This document shows positions 10,276-20,871 of a DNA stretch of 27,774 bases, piece after piece (positions within the stretch are counted from its first letter, which is position 1; every line of letters begins with the position of its first letter). The stretch spans positions 23,646 through 51,419 of the forward strand of contig JAKCWW010003008.1 of the NCBI GenBank assembly GCA_026260175.1, in the 5' to 3' direction. The stretch is from Reticulitermes lucifugus (lineage: Eukaryota > Arthropoda > Insecta > Blattodea > Rhinotermitidae). Made by a program: the position numbers and the translations under genes. Below the pieces are notes generated by a model. It worked only from the letters and a program-made list of their open reading frames with translations. It had not been told where the DNA came from and did no database searches.

Positions 10276-10665
10276 GTATAGTGGTCCATTAAATAATAAC
10301 CACGTTGAACATTCTTCAATTTAAAGTTCAAGGTATAATTACACTTCTCACGGAGGTGAAAATTAAGATTACAGTCCTCTGGGATCAACATGTCGGATAA
10401 AACTGCTGCCTCCATCCTCAGGTTAAAATACTGAGGCAGCACAATCATCCGAAAGGGTGGTACGTATTCACCGAACTATGGCATCCCACCCCAGCAGATC
10501 GCAATCTTAAATGTTCTGAAGCTGAATGAGATCTATAGGTCTACAATATGGAACCACTTATAGTATGGTAAATCTTTTAAGGAATAATTTCGACGAGATT
10601 CATGAGCAATAGGAATTTCATACGAAGAGAATTACAAATCCCTCGAAAGCTTTTAGTGTACACAC
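10276..10665. other. Unassigned non-coding stretch
   Basis: This separates two SINE-A copies in the same orientation. No gene or repeat was recognised. Confidence 0.45.
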
Positions 10666-10914
10666 AAAAGGAAAAGTGTTCATGTACAAGCCATAACAGC
10701 AGACAGGGGGATCAGAGGTAAAGTTCCACTCATTCTTAACTTCGGCACTAGATGGAGCTGTGGTCAATTTCACGCACCGGCCACTTTACCCCCGGGGAAA
10801 TAACCCCGGTAACCCTTGAACATGGGGCTGAAAATATCTTATCCCCGCCGGGATTCGAACACCGGACCATCCAGCCTGCAACTAGTCGCTATACCGACTA
10901 CGCTATCCCGGCTC
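10666..10914 (-). mobile_element. SINE family A copy 5, minus strand, near full length
   Basis: The minus-strand head is the best preserved in the window: GAGCCGGGATAGCGTAGTCG, continuing into GTATAGCGACTAG, then the B box GGTGTTCGAATCCCGG. The body carries GGGGTTATTTCCCCGGGGG and CCGAAGTTAAGAATGAGTGG. The tail is degraded (AAAAGGAAAAGTG on the plus strand instead of AAAGGTAAAGT). The head is Lys-tRNA-like. Confidence 0.85.
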
Positions 10915-13393
10915 ACTTCATCCACTACCCAACTTCATAATTTCATCGACTAAGGCCTAACTTTGAAGCTGATATTTACGGTAACGATATAATCATTACG
11001 GCGTCATTTTATTGTACCTCCCGCAAAGGCCGCATAATACCGATAAAGTGGGATGATACCGGACAACAGAGGTCACAGAATCAAACTTCAAATACATACT
11101 AGAGCTGGATAAGCAGGGCTGAATGTACAAAATATGTCCAGCGACTCGATACGGTAAAGTTACTGGGCAAACAGCAAAACAAACTCACAGAAACAGATCA
11201 AACGATCTTGCACTGCAGATGTTAGAGGCTATGCAACTGGACTGCATCATAATGGAAGACAAGATAAGTAAAACAAACACTGAAGTACAAACCAAAAGGA
11301 AGAACAGATTTAGAAACATCCTAAGGAGATGAACAGACGAATTACAAAAGTCTGTCACCGGGACTGTCAAGATGCTTGATACGTGACGCTGAATGAATGC
11401 CAAGCTTAAGGTGACAGGGACGTTACGTTCATTGCACTACGCAGTGACGTTACAAAGTTTTCGTGTAACGACGGCTCTTCTACGAAACAGAACATACAGC
11501 GTCCAACGATACAGCAACTGGGAACTGAAAAGTAAAAACGATAAGGAATCGAAACGATCACAGCCTATTTGAAAGTAACGTCCCACAGTCTTCCTGGAAT
11601 TAAAGAGTAATATCGCACAGAATTCATCAGTTACGGGTAACGGAAGGAGCCCTTTGCCAGTTTTAAAGTTCTACTGTCAAATATTAAACAGTAAATAATA
11701 TGCATTCCTCGAACCGGGCCTCTCAGCGTTTCCTGTTGAATTCAACATCACGGGGCTGTTAAATTCCGTGCCATTCGAGGGCTCATCACCACGTTCACAA
11801 AATCCCACTTATCCAATCCAGCTCACAACACCCTCGCTAACTTCTGATCTAACAATACGTAACGTTCTGCAGTCTACGCCGTCTTCCAAATACAGCCAGT
11901 GATTCGACTTGTACCTTCAATGTTTTGGGCAAACTGCTTGCTCCCAGAACGAGGGTAGGAAATTCTAAATCCCTATTCCGATAAACAGCGGGACTCAACT
12001 GCCACGTACGTAACGGATTTTGGGGAAAACTGGTACTTCTGGGTGTACACGAAGCTGTTGAGAAATTTGATTTCAGTTCGTATCGGTCCAGTGTTAACCT
12101 CCACGAAACATTATAACTTTACTCAAAAGTGGAGCAGCGCGACAAAAAGGTGTACATGATAAGTTGTAAATGTCCTCAAGATCAACAAATCTCATTTGAA
12201 ACGTTTTTCGGTCCGTTGGATTCTTAAATACAATGGATCGTCACTTCTGACTGCGCAGTGATTTCTGAAACCAATTACCTGTGTAACAGCAGAGCTACCC
12301 ATAGGGTGGCGAGCGCCACATGGTAGACGATAACAGCAGAGAGCGAAAGTGTGTTTACTGGACTCTCTTCCACACGTTTTGAAATGCACAACACTACCGA
12401 TTTATTAACGACTCTCCATACTGTTTCCTGCCACTGCCAACACAGAAACAAAACTGAACCACGTACCAGGTCACATCAAACTCCTATATATTTTCTTACT
12501 TACGGATTCCTTCTATGTGCATTATGTAATGTAATCCAGAAACAAGACAACAATCCAGAAGCGCTGGCAAAAGGCCAGTTCTTTCAAACCTGGCAACACA
12601 AAACAGTAGCTGTCCCAAAACAAGTGGGCACAGAATTCGAACAAAGGAGACGCGACTCGAATTAAACGTGGGGTTAGAAAGGGAAAGGGATGACGCATCG
12701 TAATCCTGCTCCGACAGATGGCCAGGCGTAGGAAATGCAATGATATTAAAATTACGTGAAACCGACTTGCATTCGGCAACCTTGACCTCCTTCCAAACAC
12801 AAACAGCTGTGTGCAATATATAGTTCCTCAATTGCAACGTTGACAGGTCACTGTCGTAAGAGCTTTAAATAACAACGCAAACCGACAAATCAACAAGGGT
12901 ACGCATAAGGTAACAAACCGCGTGGTTATACGTCACTGGGTAAGCCGATGATAACAATGACTCTCTGCCCATCAAATCTGTATACTCCAGGACAGAGGAA
13001 AAAGACACAGGGCCAAGTGTCAATCAAAATTACACCAACCAGCACATTCTTGGTTTACATACTTGCACATCCACAACTGAGGGAAAAATTCCTTAGAATC
13101 ATTTACTGGCATTACCACCCCTTTCTCAACACAATGACAGTTATCTTGCTTCTTCAGTAACTTAATGACCGTCTTACTATGTACTTTATACAGTCAGTCG
13201 AATTATGTAACATTTGGCCGCATTTAATACCGTTCTCCAATAAAAAGGGGACAAGAGAAAACTTCGGCTTCAAACTGCAAACTGCGAACAACTTTTAATC
13301 TCAACAGCAGATATCCCGTTGTGTTTCGTAAATTACATACCAACAGTGAACAGCAAACATTATTTGTCTTTATGTAAAAACGTTTTATAATAA
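10915..13393. other. Unassigned non-coding stretch
   Basis: No convincing gene or repeat in about 2.5 kb. The only frame with a protein-like composition is 11123-11332, listed separately. Minus-strand frames at 12192-12837 are overlapping and featureless. Confidence 0.4.
11123..11332 (+). CDS. Weak hypothetical frame or pseudogene remnant
   Basis: This 69-codon frame is rich in charged and polar residues (NDLALQMLEAMQLD, then KISKTNTEVQTKRKNRFRN). That is unlike the cysteine/leucine-rich chance frames around it, and the middle could form an amphipathic helix. After the stop the same frame continues with TDELQKSVTGTVKMLD before more stops, as expected of a decayed coding segment. No family is recognised, no promoter or splice signals are evident, and chance remains a fair explanation. 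Confidence 0.12.
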   Translation: MYKICPATRYGKVTGQTAKQTHRNRSNDLALQMLEAMQLDCIIMEDKISKTNTEVQTKRKNRFRNILRR

Positions 13394-13457
13394 ACAAGAC
13401 AGGCAATATACGTATAAATGTAACATTGAGACGCATTCGCGTAACCATTGCTCCCAC
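13394..13457 (+). repeat. Dispersed direct repeat, copy 1
   Basis: ACAAGACAGGCAATATACG and the following bases through ATTGAGACGCATTCGCGTAACC align without gaps to 15351-15412 at roughly three-quarters identity. The pair indicates an unrecognised repeat family or an old local duplication. Confidence 0.6.
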
Positions 13458-14041
13458 GCTTGAACATACAACTTATTTAAAAAATCCAATGCATAACGTC
13501 AACACACTCGGAATCAATTCGTAACAGACGCTAACGACCTGAAATAGTGTAGTTTATCAACAATAACTGCGCACGTGAAACTTACCACATCACTTTCACA
13601 CATGGTTTCCAGTCGTGTTTTTTCTTTATTTTACTTTATTATTGGTGATATACATATATACTCGTCTATTAACCCATAAAATCTAATAACACAATGTTCC
13701 GAAAGGTAAATGTCTGACAACCACACTATTTGAGTCAGCCAAACATTCATCAGAAATCTCTACTTTTAAACAGCTATCACACAGCCAACATCCAGACATT
13801 CAAGTAATGTTTACTCATTCAGAAAAAAGAAAAAAAAAAGCATACAGCCGAAACAGATCAAGTTCAACGCAGCAACTCACGAAGAACTGTTGACACAGGT
13901 GCAAAAATAGGAGCTACCAGCCCACCAGATCTCACAGCGATGATGACTTCATACATACGGTAAACATGTGCTGATGAAATGCGAGTATCAGCTCCAATAT
14001 GAACGACAATAATTGCTGTTCTAATTGTAAATGTTTCCGAT
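13458..14041. other. Unassigned non-coding stretch
   Basis: AT-rich, with an A-rich run near 13824-13840. Nothing else was recognised. Confidence 0.45.
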
Positions 14042-14056
14042 CTGAGAAGCGGCTAT
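14042..14056 (+). repeat. Target-site duplication, left copy
   Basis: CTGAGAAGCGGCTAT is identical to 14418-14432. The two copies bracket the SINE-B insertion exactly: the left one abuts the SINE tail and the right one abuts the 5' end of its tRNA-like head. Confidence 0.85.
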
Positions 14057-14417
14057 AGTTAGTGAGTTAGTTACTTCCTGTCGCTCCTTGCGGAGCATAG
14101 GGCCTCCTTTCAGAGGTTTCTTGGNNNNNNNNNNNNNNNNNNNNNNNNNNNNNNNNNNNNNNNNNNNNNNNNNNNNNNNNNNNNNNNNNNNNNNNNNNNN
14201 NNNNNNNNNNNNNNNNNNNNNNNNNNNNNNNNNNNNNNNNNNNNNNNNNNNNNNNNNNNNNNNNNNNNNNNNNNNNNNNNNNNNNNNNNNNNNNNNNNNN
14301 NNNNNNNNNNNNNNNNNNNNNNNNNNNNNNNNNNNNNNNNNNNNNCTCGGCCGGGATTGAACCCGCAAACCTTGGGTCCCGTGGCGAGCACGCTAACCAC
14401 TAGTCCACCGGGGGCGA
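14057..14417 (-). mobile_element. SINE family B copy 2, minus strand, interrupted by assembly gap
   Basis: The right end (14346-14417) read on the minus strand is the tRNA-like head TCGCCCCCGGTGGACTAGTG, continuing into GGTTAGCGTGCTCGCCACGG, with the B box GCGGGTTCAATCCC. The left end (14057-14124) is the 3' tail GGCCCTATGCTCCGC, AAGGAGCGACAGGAAG and a short TAACTAACTCACTAACT simple tail. The perfect 15-bp duplication outside both ends shows that head and tail belong to one insertion although 221 N lie between them. The sharp duplication suggests a relatively recent insertion. The tail differs from that of copy 1 at 9425-9599. Confidence 0.85.
14125..14345. other. Assembly gap (221 N)
   Basis: Unknown bases inside the SINE-B insertion. 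The size may be an estimate. Frames drawn across it are meaningless. Confidence 0.99.
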
Positions 14418-14432
14418 CTGAGAAGCGGCTAT
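14418..14432 (+). repeat. Target-site duplication, right copy
   Basis: CTGAGAAGCGGCTAT, identical over 15 bases to 14042-14056. The flanking bases differ on both sides, which defines its limits. Confidence 0.85.
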
Positions 14433-15350
14433 GTAATGTTTTAAACAATTTTCGGATTTTGAACCAACGTTTCAGTTTTATTGTTATTTTTAAATTCGCG
14501 GGCCGGAGTTGCCCAACACTTTCAAGTAGTTCAGCAACAACGCATTTTTGTGTTCAAAAATGTCAACGAAATACCAACAGAACAGAAGTATGACATTTCA
14601 GTTGTTTCTGATATCTCTCTCTTAAATTGGTCCGCATTTGGTGTACGCATTCAGCGCAAGACCCTTTCCGCCCATGTCATAACAAATTATTACGCTTGCA
14701 GAACTTCAGCAATGGAAATTACACACTACCCTGGAACGATAATGATGGTAAGCTTATAAAATAAAATCAGTATGGAAAGGTTTAACAGAACAAGAAAGAC
14801 ATTGTACACTTTGCTCGAACGAAGGCGAACATGGGCGTAACTAACTTCATGTTCGGTACTACACTAGCCACCTTTGGTCTCTTAGCTGAGTCAATGACAA
14901 GACGAATATGGTCCGTGGTATAAGCTCTGAGATTCTGGACACAGCATTAAGGCACGAAGTCTTGGAAACTGACCTCCTAAGGACTGGCGTAATGTTCATA
15001 TGTCACTCAGTGATACACTTTAGGAAACACAGATGATGCTAAAGTATTGTTTGTATGTAGTCACATCGGAATACGGAACTTTTAAACCAGAATGCCAATG
15101 AACAATAAATTAAAGTAAAAGAACAGAAATATCAGCTTCCCTTATTTAGACCTAGCCTCGCCAAGATAGTATTTCCTTTGCAACGCTAGTGTAAGGAGGC
15201 CTATGCAATAACAAGGGGCTAGCAACACTTGTTTACTTTCACAATTTTACGAAGAGTAGGTGACAGATTAGAAAGAAAAGCAAGGAATGACGACATCATG
15301 AAGATACCTTCAACTGAGAGTATATATAAATATATATAAATTTAAAACAC
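14433..15350. other. Unassigned non-coding stretch
   Basis: No gene. Overlapping frames at 14481-14759 show no domain. AT-rich TATATATAAATATATATAA occurs near 15321-15339. Confidence 0.45.
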
Positions 15351-15412
15351 ACAAGAGAGGCATTATACGTATAAACGTAATATTGAGGCGCGTTAGCCTA
15401 ACAACTGTTGCC
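15351..15412 (+). repeat. Dispersed direct repeat, copy 2
   Basis: ACAAGAGAGGCATTATACG and the following ATAAACGTAATATTGAGGCG align with 13394-13457 in the same orientation. The class is unknown. Confidence 0.6.
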
Positions 15413-15479
15413 GTGGAAAAGCAATACATATTACATATTCCGAGTGTATGTCTGTAGCCTTAGTTATCCAGCAAGCAAA

Positions 15480-15489
15480 GCGCATGCGC
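15480..15489. promoter_or_regulatory. NRF1-like palindrome
   Basis: GCGCATGCGC is a perfect core of the NRF1 (erect wing) consensus. It stands in otherwise CpG-poor sequence with no gene start nearby, so function is doubtful. Confidence 0.2.
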
Positions 15490-15744
15490 CGTACTGCATT
15501 GTCATCTGTGGCCTGTCCGGCTCTACCAGATTGTTCCACATTATTTCATAAACGGCATAATTTTCGTGAAAACGTTATTGAATATAAAATGTGTGTTTTA
15601 ATTTTCTCTAATATATTTGTCTGAAACATTTCTCATTCTAAGAAGAATTCAGCGAGATACCATCATAAATGTACATAGGTCTTCATGTAAAGTACATTTT
15701 ATTCTTGTCAGATTTTAATAAAACTTGAATTTTCTCGACAGATT

Positions 15745-15850
15745 TTCGAAAAATACTCAAATATCAAATTTCATGAAAATCCGTCCATTGGGAGCCGAGT
15801 TGTTCCATGCGGACGGACAGACATGACGAAGCTAACGGTCGCTTTTCGCA
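15745..15850 (+). repeat. Probable transposon fragment with 'ATTTCATGAAAATCCGTCC' motif
   Basis: The sequence AAATTTCATGAAAATCCGTCC followed shortly by GCGGACGGACAGACATGACG has the layout seen near the ends of many arthropod interspersed repeats: 'TTTCATGAAAATCsGTCC...GAGTT...ACGGACAGACAGAC'. This is recalled as a general pattern. Element class and limits cannot be set from one copy. Confidence 0.35.
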
Positions 15851-17055
15851 ACTTTGCGAACGCGCCTCAAAACGACCCCCCCAGGTCGAATAACAGAATA
15901 AAACTCACACTCTCATCTGGAAGTACTAGTTTACTATTTGTAATTGTTACCATTTAACACCATAACTTTTTTAACTTACCATTGTGGTCACATCTCTGTT
16001 GAAATAGTACATTTTTTAATTTTTTTAATGATATTTGTGAAGTTGAGATGTCGGCTGTATATATATGGATGATGTAAAGCAACATAATGCGATTTACAAA
16101 TAATTTAGTTGTGATTGACGGCTGTTATCCCCACAGATTCAGGACAAATAACGTTGGAAACATGCGGTTGTATTAACATGAGTGCACAATTTAACTGAAT
16201 ATTTGTGGAATTATAAAACATGCAGACAGACATGCGTAGTCACCGCGCGACCAGAGTTGGCATATCTGAACTTTCGCCATCAACGCTGCTCTCTTTTCCA
16301 CGTGTCACTAGCAAACACGGGTGCGAAAGACAAGGAGTCTTCACCTTCCTTTTTCAGCAGAATCCATTTCGATACAGGTCTCGGAAAAGAGCACGCTTTT
16401 CTTAAAATTACGCGTACATATTTGTATCTTTGCTCAACAAGTGACGCATAAAAATAGAACTATTAAGCGGCAGGGAAAAGCGACACAGGGTCAAATACAA
16501 GAAAATTACGAATTATTGGAATTATGACGCTGACTGCATGCTTCATCACGTCCGGTTTCAGACCTAGAATATTTTAAGCGTTATTTTTTCCTTCCTGAGG
16601 GTACGATTTCCAGTGAATATTAAAGGTTGTGTGTTAAAAGAAAACCCAGTGTCATTCGGAACAGATGTCTGTCGAGACGAAGAACAGCTGCACAACTGTT
16701 CCGAGACACGTGGATGCAGGTATCTTGTATTAAATAAAGTTAACACCAATGAACACAGTCCTGCCCGTAACAACAATCCAATTACCCGAATACATTGCTA
16801 CATGCACACATAAATGAGTCATGTAAATTTATGAAACGACAAAACATTTCTATTCGGGAGGTATCCGGTTCTAATCTCGGCCGTTTCAGAGGCTATGGAA
16901 CTGAAGGCTCTTCAGGTAAATGTCGGAACAATACCTTCAAATGAGTCACAACCGTATCCCTCCAAATCCTTACATATTCATTTCATGATCACTTTTCCAC
17001 CTCATCCGGCTTTATACGAAGGTAAATAAATAAGATCCCTTAACTAACTCCATGT
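15851..17055. other. Unassigned non-coding stretch
   Basis: No gene recognised. Overlapping frames at 16182-16527 and 16564-16813 have no domains. CTTTATACGAAGGTAA at about 17012-17027 resembles 6470-6485 and may be 3' UTR of the adjoining LINE. Confidence 0.4.
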
Positions 17056-17190
17056 AGCTGAGTCCTTCTTGAGAAGCTAGCAGGTCGTCAGCTAGTCAAG
17101 AAATTTCCCGCGTTTTGTGGAACCCGAAGGTTCATTACCGCACTCACAAGAGCCCGCCACCTGTCCCTATCCTGAGCATAAGATCCCTTA
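17056..17190 (-). mobile_element. LINE 3' end, second family, copy 2
   Basis: On the minus strand it translates as [19 protein letters not shown], then [10 protein letters not shown], stop, then [12 protein letters not shown]. This matches the frame at 6570-6757 and the consensus C-terminus of the same LINE family, here with a better-preserved protein sequence. It is cut off just before AQDRD, so it is strongly 5' truncated. Confidence 0.8.
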
Positions 17191-17284
17191 CGTCATACAA
17201 ATAGGCTAAACGAGAAGGCAACACTGCAGTACCATTACGTTTTAACATAATCCCCGAGCACACTGATGCATTCATCACATCTTG

Positions 17285-17374
17285 ACCGTTGACCCGTGAA
17301 GATGGGACCGATACGTTGTCCCGAAACGTCGGTGAACAATTACCACACGACACCGCATATTACCCCAGAAGACC
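17285..17374. repeat. Unclassified interspersed repeat D, copy 2
   Basis: This carries GAAGATGGGACC, CCCGAAACGTCGGTGAACAA, TTACCACACGACACCGC and CCAGAAGACC in the same order as 2595-2690. The repeated text is a dispersed repeat of unknown class, lying about 95 bp from the LINE end. Confidence 0.5.
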
Positions 17375-17489
17375 GCAGATATCAATATGGGATAACTGCA
17401 TCAACGTGCTCAGATTACGGTGTGAAATAATATTTGGGTGGAATAAATGATCTACATTGAAAAACATAATTATTTCTCATTTAATTTTT

Positions 17490-17790
17490 AAGGTAGCGTA
17501 AAGGTAATGTTGTCCCTGTATATGTCATGACGGCAAACAGGGGTAATGCGAGTTCCTTAGCCTCGGCACTACATAAATGGAGGACAGTGGTCAGCTTCAT
17601 TCCCCGGACGCTTTAACCCCGGGGAAGGAATCCCTGGTGCACACTACATGAGGCTGGGTGGGTCCCAGAGCCTGTCTGGGCATTTTGGAGAAGAGGAAAA
17701 TCACTTTCCCCTGCCGGGGTTAGAAGCCCGGGTCGTCCAGTTCGTAACCTGGTCACTGGGAAACTCCACAGTGAGGTCAACGCGCTCACC
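17490..17790 (-). mobile_element. SINE family A copy 6, minus strand, near full length
   Basis: The plus strand opens with the tail complement (GTAAAGGTAATGTTGTCCC), then CTTAGCCTCGGCACTACAT, CGCTTTAACCCCGGGGAAGG, AGGCTGGGTGGGTCCCAGAG and CATTTTGGAGAAGAGG. It closes with the decayed head including CTGCCGGGGTTAGAAGCCCG (B-box region). A minus-strand frame inside is a by-product. Confidence 0.85.
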
Positions 17791-18011
17791 ACCACCAACA
17801 ACTCGGCATCACAAACTGTCTCAAAGTGTCAGTCTACAAATTGTCGTTTCGTCGTGAAAGAGCGGCGTCCCCTTGGAGGCAGAACTCTCATTTTTAAACA
17901 TATCAGTGCGTTTCGAAAAGTCTGGTCTTGCCTGTGCCATCTCGACCATTGTCTACTTCAAACAGCACTAGATTTTATGGAGTCAGTTTTGTTGGACACT
18001 TTCTCTCCATT

Positions 18012-18117
18012 TAGTGCCGAGGTTAAGATTGGACGGAACTAAACATCTGATCCGCCTTATGCCTACCTGTGCGGACAGGGACAACTTTACTTTAACTTTA
18101 CCTTTATACAGGTATTT
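18012..18117 (+). mobile_element. SINE family A copy 7, plus strand, 5' truncated
   Basis: It starts within the body at TTAGTGCCGAGGTTAAGATT and runs through CCTGTGCGGACAGGGACAAC to the tail CTTTACTTTAACTTTACCTT. Head and most of the body are missing. It lies inverted relative to copy 6, about 220 bp away. Confidence 0.8.
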
Positions 18118-20871
18118 TACTGCATAGTCTATCGCGTCAGTCACTTGACAGAACTTGACAAAGGGTGATGAAAGCCTACGCCATTTTTGTCAGCGCAATA
18201 AAAGAAGTCCTCAGTATAACGGACAGTTTGTAGAGGGCATCAGTTTGCAGTGCCCCTGAAACAAGCGATCGCTTTGTTCCTACACAGACGTCCAAAATCC
18301 AACTTTCCTTGCCTTACTCGTGTCCTGAAGACAACGGTGCAGGCCTACTTTTGTCCAAAATTTGTCAGAAGACTCGGAAGGTACAAAATTGTATTTAGTC
18401 CCATTAGCAAAGCGGCCCTAAAATAGCCGATATGAAACCAAAACACAACCGTCTAGACAAAATTTACTGTTAAGCCAACCAAATTAATTTGACAGAAATC
18501 GTTCTCGCCCCTGTTTTGAAACGCACCTAAAACAGTCCTATGAATTGGCGGGCTTATTTTATTACGCGTGTTCCTCGCAGGTCTTAAAATATATATACAG
18601 TAGCTGATAGTGGCTACGAATTTGTCACGTCATCAAATAAATGGGGCGGAGCGGGGGGGGGGGGCAGGGGACCTTGTATGGAACTTAATTGGAAAACAAC
18701 GTTATAGTTCAATGACGGACAGATCTGAGCCAAGAGAGGGTTCGCCAAACAACTTCTGAAGGCTATAGACTCACTATAAACGTGACACGCAGTTCTGATG
18801 GCAGTAAATATGAAGATACCGTAATGTGATGTGACGATGTGTAGACGGTGCACGTGCCTCAACATCCAATTTACTCAAAATGCATTGGATAATTACGGAA
18901 AACAAACATGCAGATGGGCGGATTCGTATTGACGGAACTCTCCGTCACAGAGGTCATACTGAAAAAAAAAACAACTTACAGCAACCATTAAAAGTTATAA
19001 ACATGGAAATTACGAAGAAACAGTTACATTTCAGACACTGGAACTAAAGACAGAAAAAGTGCACTAGCAACAAGAAGTACGTTTGCCTATGGCTCCATTC
19101 CGATTACCGTGATCAGAAAAGTCTCTCAAGAGGACCCCAGACAGTTCTCAGAAACGTCTCCATAAACCTTTTCACCCTCGACAGCTGTGCTGCGGCAGGG
19201 CTACCAGCATAATAGACAAAGATCTCCTCTCCCTCAGCAGATGGGGGCGTTGTGTATGTGAATGTGTGTGTCAGCTGTTGTCTGGACTCAAGGTCAAGAT
19301 TTGCCCAGAGGTTACTGAACCTCAGCAATGCCAACCTCAACACAAAGAACAAAGAACTCTGCAGCACAATCGCCGGCGTCGAACTTGTGATAAAGAATAT
19401 CCATGCATTTCTTGGCACGGTTTGTTTTTTCTATTTATATCGCACTCCCCATAATATAGACCGCAAATTCTGTAAACAAATCGCTACGGGTAATATCTGC
19501 GCCATGACAGAGTAAGTGGCAATACGAGGGGATTGTCGTATATAAGGTGGAATTGCGTGACTTATTTCTGGTGTTATCAGGACATTTAAATCACAGAGCA
19601 TACTGTGAACCGACATGCGGAAAGTACAACAATTCAGACATTCTGATAAGAAACCCTACAGCAGGCCACCTGGACGACCCGTTTGGAGGATGAGTTTACA
19701 ATACGCGCCTGCTACTCTAATTGAGTCTATCACAAATTTCCTAAGGTCCGCACCGTTCAGCTCCACGTACTGCTCTGTTACTTCATCTTCCTTGTCTAAT
19801 TATTACATGTGATCTAATGGCTGTTTGAGAAGCGACCTGTTGCAACAGACAGTACAAACAAACTGAAGCGATCTCCTGAAGACAACAGAACAGTATTTTA
19901 CAAGTGTTCGTTACCATTCCACATCACACAAGGATACCGACAGTCTGATATGCCTGTATTGCAGTGCAGATGTACTGTTGATAGAACTTATCATCAACAC
20001 ACACACTACGAGACACAATAAAAACTGGGAGAACGAACCTATAGTACAGCAGTACGCTACACAAGGACAAACTAAGCTTGCCCTGCGTTCAGTGCCTTGC
20101 ATGCGCCATATCAAAATACCTTTCAAATATGTCATGGCACGTATCAGTTGCTGTACGCACCGTCTTTGTGATATTACAGCGCAACTAAAGCGCCATGGAA
20201 AATACAAATTAAATTGGGATACTGCCGATAGAAACTGAATCCGTCTGGCAGCTAGTGCAAGGTCACAAATTGGCCTCAAAATCCGTTCCGTACTTCCTAT
20301 TACGAAATATTAGGACATGCGTGCAGAGATCTTTTTTTGTACTTTGTACACAGGGCGCATAAGTTCCACTACATTGCGAAACATATTTTGTTTGTGTATA
20401 CATTTACAGGAAAAGTTCGTATATCCGGCACCACTGGGGTATAGAGTGTGCCGACTGATCCATTTTGCCTACGGACGGAATGGTGAATTACGACAGCAAT
20501 TTTAATGTGGACTACGATAAAAAATGAAATAGAAGTAGGCCTAAACGTATTTACAAAACACTGCAAACAATATAACATACAGCGGAGTGATTATTATCTC
20601 CCAGGTGTGCTAGGATCTGATACATCATTAACTTCTCCTTACGGGAGATCAGCAATATTAAACCTAGAGGAGCATGGGTTGCAAGCTTTTCTTTGCAGAT
20701 CCTCGGAGTCCCCTCTGACGTTCTGTTCTGTAGTTTTTGAACGACAGCTTGCTTGAAACAAGTCTGCCTTTTCCTAATCAACATGTTCTCAAGCACACGA
20801 GCCTGCATGACTTCGTGTCAACTAAAACGTCGGGTTTTATTCACCGTTGTGTTGAGGCCTGAACTAATTAT
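18118..20871. other. Unassigned non-coding stretch
   Basis: No gene, RNA or repeat recognised in about 2.7 kb apart from the G-rich run at 18643-18670. Open frames up to 122 codons (19911-20279, minus) lack domain text. Confidence 0.4.
18643..18670 (+). repeat. G-rich run, possible G-quadruplex
   Basis: GGGG, six other bases, twelve G in a row, CA, GGGG. The tracts suffice for an intramolecular G-quadruplex. It lies in no recognised promoter. Confidence 0.6.

Noticed and set aside
14346-14417. Possible tRNA gene
   Set aside because: A- and B-box-like elements are present, but the acceptor ends do not pair and a SINE tail plus target duplications prove a retroposon. The same reasoning applies to the other tRNA-like heads at 1-100, 9541-9599 and 10850-10914.
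15480-15489. NRF1 palindrome as a promoter marker
   Set aside because: A single site in CpG-poor DNA with no neighbouring motifs or gene start, so it was kept only as a low-confidence feature and not raised as a finding.
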